A stretch of 64,000 bases of DNA from Triparma columacea (Eukaryota; Sar; Bolidophyceae; Parmales; Triparmaceae): contig BRYA01000287.1 in the NCBI GenBank assembly GCA_030267965.1, positions 19,992 through 83,991 on the forward strand, read 5' to 3'. This document shows, piece after piece, positions 61,089 through 64,000 of this stretch. Position 1 is the first letter of the stretch. Each line of letters begins with the position of its first letter. The translations under genes were made by a program, and so were the position numbers. The notes beneath the pieces were generated by a model. The model was not told the origin of the DNA and did no database searches. It worked only from the letters and a program-made list of their open reading frames with translations.

Positions 61089-63179
61089 ATGAAGGACGAG
61101 GAGGTCGTCATTCTCGACAGTGACGACGATGGTAGTTATATTGAGGTTATTGATATAGATTCTGGTCAGACACGTCCGAGGATGATCAGGAGAACCACAA
61201 GTTCGACCTTGACCTCCACTGCTTCCTCCACCACCACCACCACCACCACATCTTCCTCCTCGTATACGTCTCCCCCATTGTCTTCAACGTCAAGATCTTC
61301 CCCACCCCACCCCCACCCTCCCCTCACTGATGGAATCACAGAGAAGACGATCCTGCAGCTTGACCTATCAAGGGATGACTTTGTGGAAATCGTCATTACC
61401 CTGTTCGAAAACACCAGAAAGAGGGATGCAAAGAAGTATTTAGAGGGTTGCCCGAAGCCCCTCCACGCCTCCTCCCTGAACTCGTTCCCGAAGCCCCTAA
61501 AGCTGAAGAGCACTGTTCTCTCCACCACCCTCACTCCACCATTGACAAAGGGGATCGTCGCATATCTCCACAACAGGGTCGACCTGTACCTAAAGTCGAA
61601 GACGTACAACCCTTGCTCTTCGCCCGCCCCTGACGACTCTAACCTACCCTCCCTCCCTTGCTCCCTCTGTGCCTCTGCCTCATCATTGAGGAGCCTGGTG
61701 TTTTGCACCAACGAGCACCCTTTCTGCATGGACTGCGTAAATTCTTACCTCACCCTCACACCCTCGGCGATGAACGCGAACCTCTCGACTGTGGCCTGCG
61801 TCACTCCCAAGTGCGTCGGGGTATTTGAGCGAAATGATGTCATAAAGATCCTTGGTCCCTATGAGGCCTTGGTGCGGCAGGAGCGCGACGAGGAGGTGAG
61901 GGGAGGGATGGGAAGGGGGAGTTGGGGGATATTTAGGTAGCGCCTATTGATGACTACTTGCAGCCATGTTTTCCTTCTCTCACCTGCTCACTCCCCCCCC
62001 CCCGCCCCGCCCTGCCTCGCCCCGCCTCCAGGTTAGTAATAGAGTAGCCGTGGGGAAGGGAATCGTGGTCAATTGTGAGTGTGGGTTTGTCGGTGTGGGG
62101 AACGGGAATGACATTGCAGTCTCTTGCACTAGGTGAGGATTGGCGTGGGCGAGGGGAGAAGAGAAGCAGTGTCCGCCCCCCCCCTCCTATCAACAAACCC
62201 CCTAACCCCTCCGCAAATCAGTTGCGGACGAAATTATTGCGGAAAGTGCGGGAAGAAGGACTGCCCTGGAAGGTGTGGCGGCAGCGGCGGCGAGGAGGAG
62301 ATGGAGGGGACGAAGAAATGCCCAAACTGTGGCCTCAAGATTTCCAAGGCCGAGGGATGCAACCATGTAAAGTGCGACGTATCGTTTGGCGGATGTGGTT
62401 GGGAATTTTGTTGGCTTTGTCTCGGGAAGTACCCGAATTGCGGATGTGGCGGCTTTGACAGGGAGAGCGAGAGGGTCGCGAGGGAACTTGCAAGGGAAGA
62501 GGTGAGAAATGGGGAAAGTATACAGTGTACGACAATTAAAGTTGAAATTTACCCAATCACCAACGTAGGAGTCACGAGCGGCATATCGGAGGCCTATGAC
62601 AGGGATCGGAATGGCTGGGATTTTCGGTGGTGGCGCATGGGGCCCTGGGAACGTCCTGGGGGGATTTGGGGCGGGCTTTGGATCGCCCTTCGGGGGCGCC
62701 CTCATTGCCCACGGAATGCCTTACGGGATGGCCGGGGATTTCATCGATGGGGGATTCTTTCACAACCTCAGGAGGCCAGCAGCGAGGTCGCGACAGCAGG
62801 TGAGAATCGGCAAAACATCTACATCTCAGCACGGCAAACACTAACGCAATCCCTTCGTTCGCTCCCCTCCGCGCAGTCACCACCGAAGAAGAGGCCGACA
62901 CGAAAGCGAGCGCCCCCTGGAGGCTCCGGCTCGAAGAAGAAGAAAAATAAACCCCCTCAGGAAGTTCTTGACATGATAACGCCGCCAAAGAAAAATACGA
63001 GTAGGGCAAAGAAAAAGAATTCGGGGAGAAGCCGGGGCGGGGGGCGTTTGATGCCCTATTGGGTAGACGGTAAAAGCGAGGAGAATGGGGACGAGCCGGC
63101 ATTCTACTTGTCCGATGGCGATGGGGGCTGTGACGAGGACGCCGAATGGAAGCCTAAGTCCAAGAAAGGGAAAAAATGA
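61089..63179 (+). CDS. RBR-type E3 ubiquitin ligase
   Basis: Five exons, 61089-61895, 62032-62132, 62222-62501, 62569-62799 and 62877-63179, join in phase to give 573 residues. RING1 is seen as LPCSLCASAS...FCTNEHPFCMDC...CVTPKCVGVF. The IBR region has CECGFVG and CGRNYCGKCGKKDCPGRC. RING2 reads KKCPNCGLKISKAEGCNHVKC, where the Cys of GCNHVKC-type motifs is the catalytic residue, then GCGWEFCWLCL. An acidic, SUMO-interaction-like N-terminus (EEVVILDSDDD) and a basic C-terminal tail flank the domains. It would move ubiquitin through a Cys thioester to unknown targets. Confidence 0.85.
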
Positions 63180-63368
63180 GGGGAAAGAAAATTATTGTCG
63201 TTGTTGTACGTGACCTTCTTTCTCCCTTTTATTTTACCGCTTCTTCATCCGCACCGCAATGCAGAGTCATTATAGCAGGCCAGGGTAGAAGGCGCATGCA
63301 ACGCTGCAGTAGTCGTGACTGTCTAGTGTCTATCTATATCAGATTATTAACTAGGCAGTCACACCCTG

Positions 63369-64000
63369 TCAGCTGCTTCCCATCCCAGCCGTGCACCCGT
63401 AACAGTGGTTGTCGAAGGCGATGGTCTCCTTAGCCAATTCGTCGAGTCCTTCGATGTCGAGGACGGTCTTCCCTCCTTCAAAGACCTGGCCCTTGCCCAC
63501 GTCGCAACCCATCCCGAAACCCAACTGCTGGTTGAAATCGCAGTCGTATATTTTACCGTCCCAACCGACAGATACAGTCTCCATGCACATCAAGTTCTCT
63601 GTCGTGTCGAGGTTGAAGTTCCGTACCAAGAGGTCCATGTACTCCTCAAGTTCCCCCCTCCTATGGAGGAAGTCAGCAAATCGCTTCACAGGAATGTTCG
63701 TCATCGTGTAAAGGTTGTTGAAGGAGATACCGAAAGTGTCCATAAGCTCCTCCTTGTACTTTTGCTCCAGCGACTCCTGGGGTGGCGGCAAGAAAGCACC
63801 GAGGGGGTTGTAAACGAGGTCGAGGACAAGTCCGGTTCTGGGTGGGGGATGGGGGGGGAGGGGGGGAGTTAAGCTGTGGGGGGTTCTCATAATGGGGAGC
63901 GCTTGCAAACCAGTCTCACCTCTCATCACTATATCCTGCTTCGTTGAAAGCTAACAGCGCACTGATAGAACGATCAAATACCCCCTTACCGCGTTGCTGA
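63369..64000 (-). CDS. ArsS-like radical SAM protein, 3' part
   Basis: Two exons are visible, 64000-63920 (running off the window) and 63837-63369, joined over an 82-nt intron to read YSDERTGLVLDLVYNPLGAF. The C-terminal region has NIPVKRFADFL, YDCDFNQQLGFG and DNHCYGCTAGMGSS, matching the ArsS/DUF3641-type radical SAM family linked to arsenosugar biosynthesis in bacteria and algae. The radical SAM CxxxCxxC motif must lie outside the window. It may act in arsenic detoxification; this rests on family resemblance. Confidence 0.8.

Overview
The window looks like nuclear DNA of a eukaryotic microalga. Genes are close together, mostly single-exon or cut by short introns (about 67-192 nt, GTGAG/GTAAG donors and YAG acceptors), and they encode eukaryotic machinery: a SWI/SNF ATPase, NOL6/UTP22, YJU2, a centromeric H3, O-GlcNAc transferase, a U-box and an RBR ubiquitin ligase. 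A plastid-type aldo-keto reductase, a secreted sulfatase, an ArsS-like radical SAM enzyme and diatom-style ankyrin repeats point to a photosynthetic stramenopile (diatom or bolidophyte/Parmales relative). That placement is inference from protein character only. Exon joins given here were worked out by hand from splice signals and reading-frame continuity.

Layout. 1-3.4 kb: a partial unknown ORF, an iduronate-2-sulfatase-like gene and a small ankyrin-type gene. 3.4-8.0 kb: three tandem copies of a small secreted/anchored Lys-Gly-repeat protein; each of the first two is followed by a fragment resembling the C-terminus of the neighbouring RecQ gene. 8-16.5 kb: a RECQ4-like helicase with a GRF zinc finger, head to head with a four-exon NOL6/UTP22 gene. 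16.5-21.8 kb: SNF2/BRM-type ATPase, plastid AKR and a GST. 21.8-34 kb: FKBP15-like protein, an acidic nuclear protein, a TACC-like coiled-coil protein, a U-box/IQ protein and YJU2. 34-41 kb: CenH3, a TFIIB-like protein, a TRK/HKT cation transporter, then a 302-bp MITE with an 18-bp TIR and TCAAG target duplication. 41.5-45.6 kb: O-GlcNAc transferase and a MORN protein.

45.6-60.4 kb is a retrotransposon block. The first element is an apparently young Ty1/copia insertion with two identical 157-bp LTRs, a polypurine tract and an ATTTT target duplication. Next to it lies a tyrosine-recombinase (DIRS-type) retrotransposon with gag, RT-RNase H and YR ORFs on the minus strand, bounded by imperfect inverted terminal repeats. 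Its gag and RT frames are the same frame split by one UGA, and the YR frame is offset by -1 without an ATG. Between its gag gene and right terminal repeat sits a ~210-bp-period tandem array whose units fold into hairpins with compensatory base changes. The G.U pairs fit a plus-strand RNA, opposite to the element's genes. I do not recognise the class, and this is the best candidate for something undescribed. A ~300-bp AT-rich island (about 23% GC by hand count) follows.

61-64 kb: a five-exon RBR E3 ligase and the 3' part of an ArsS-like radical SAM gene running off the right edge. Head-to-head pairs with short shared upstream regions recur (RecQ/NOL6, SNF2/AKR, FKBP15/acidic protein, TRK/OGT). 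Two assembly gaps (N runs at 41126-41140 and 44669-44670) lie in the MITE and at the end of the MORN gene.
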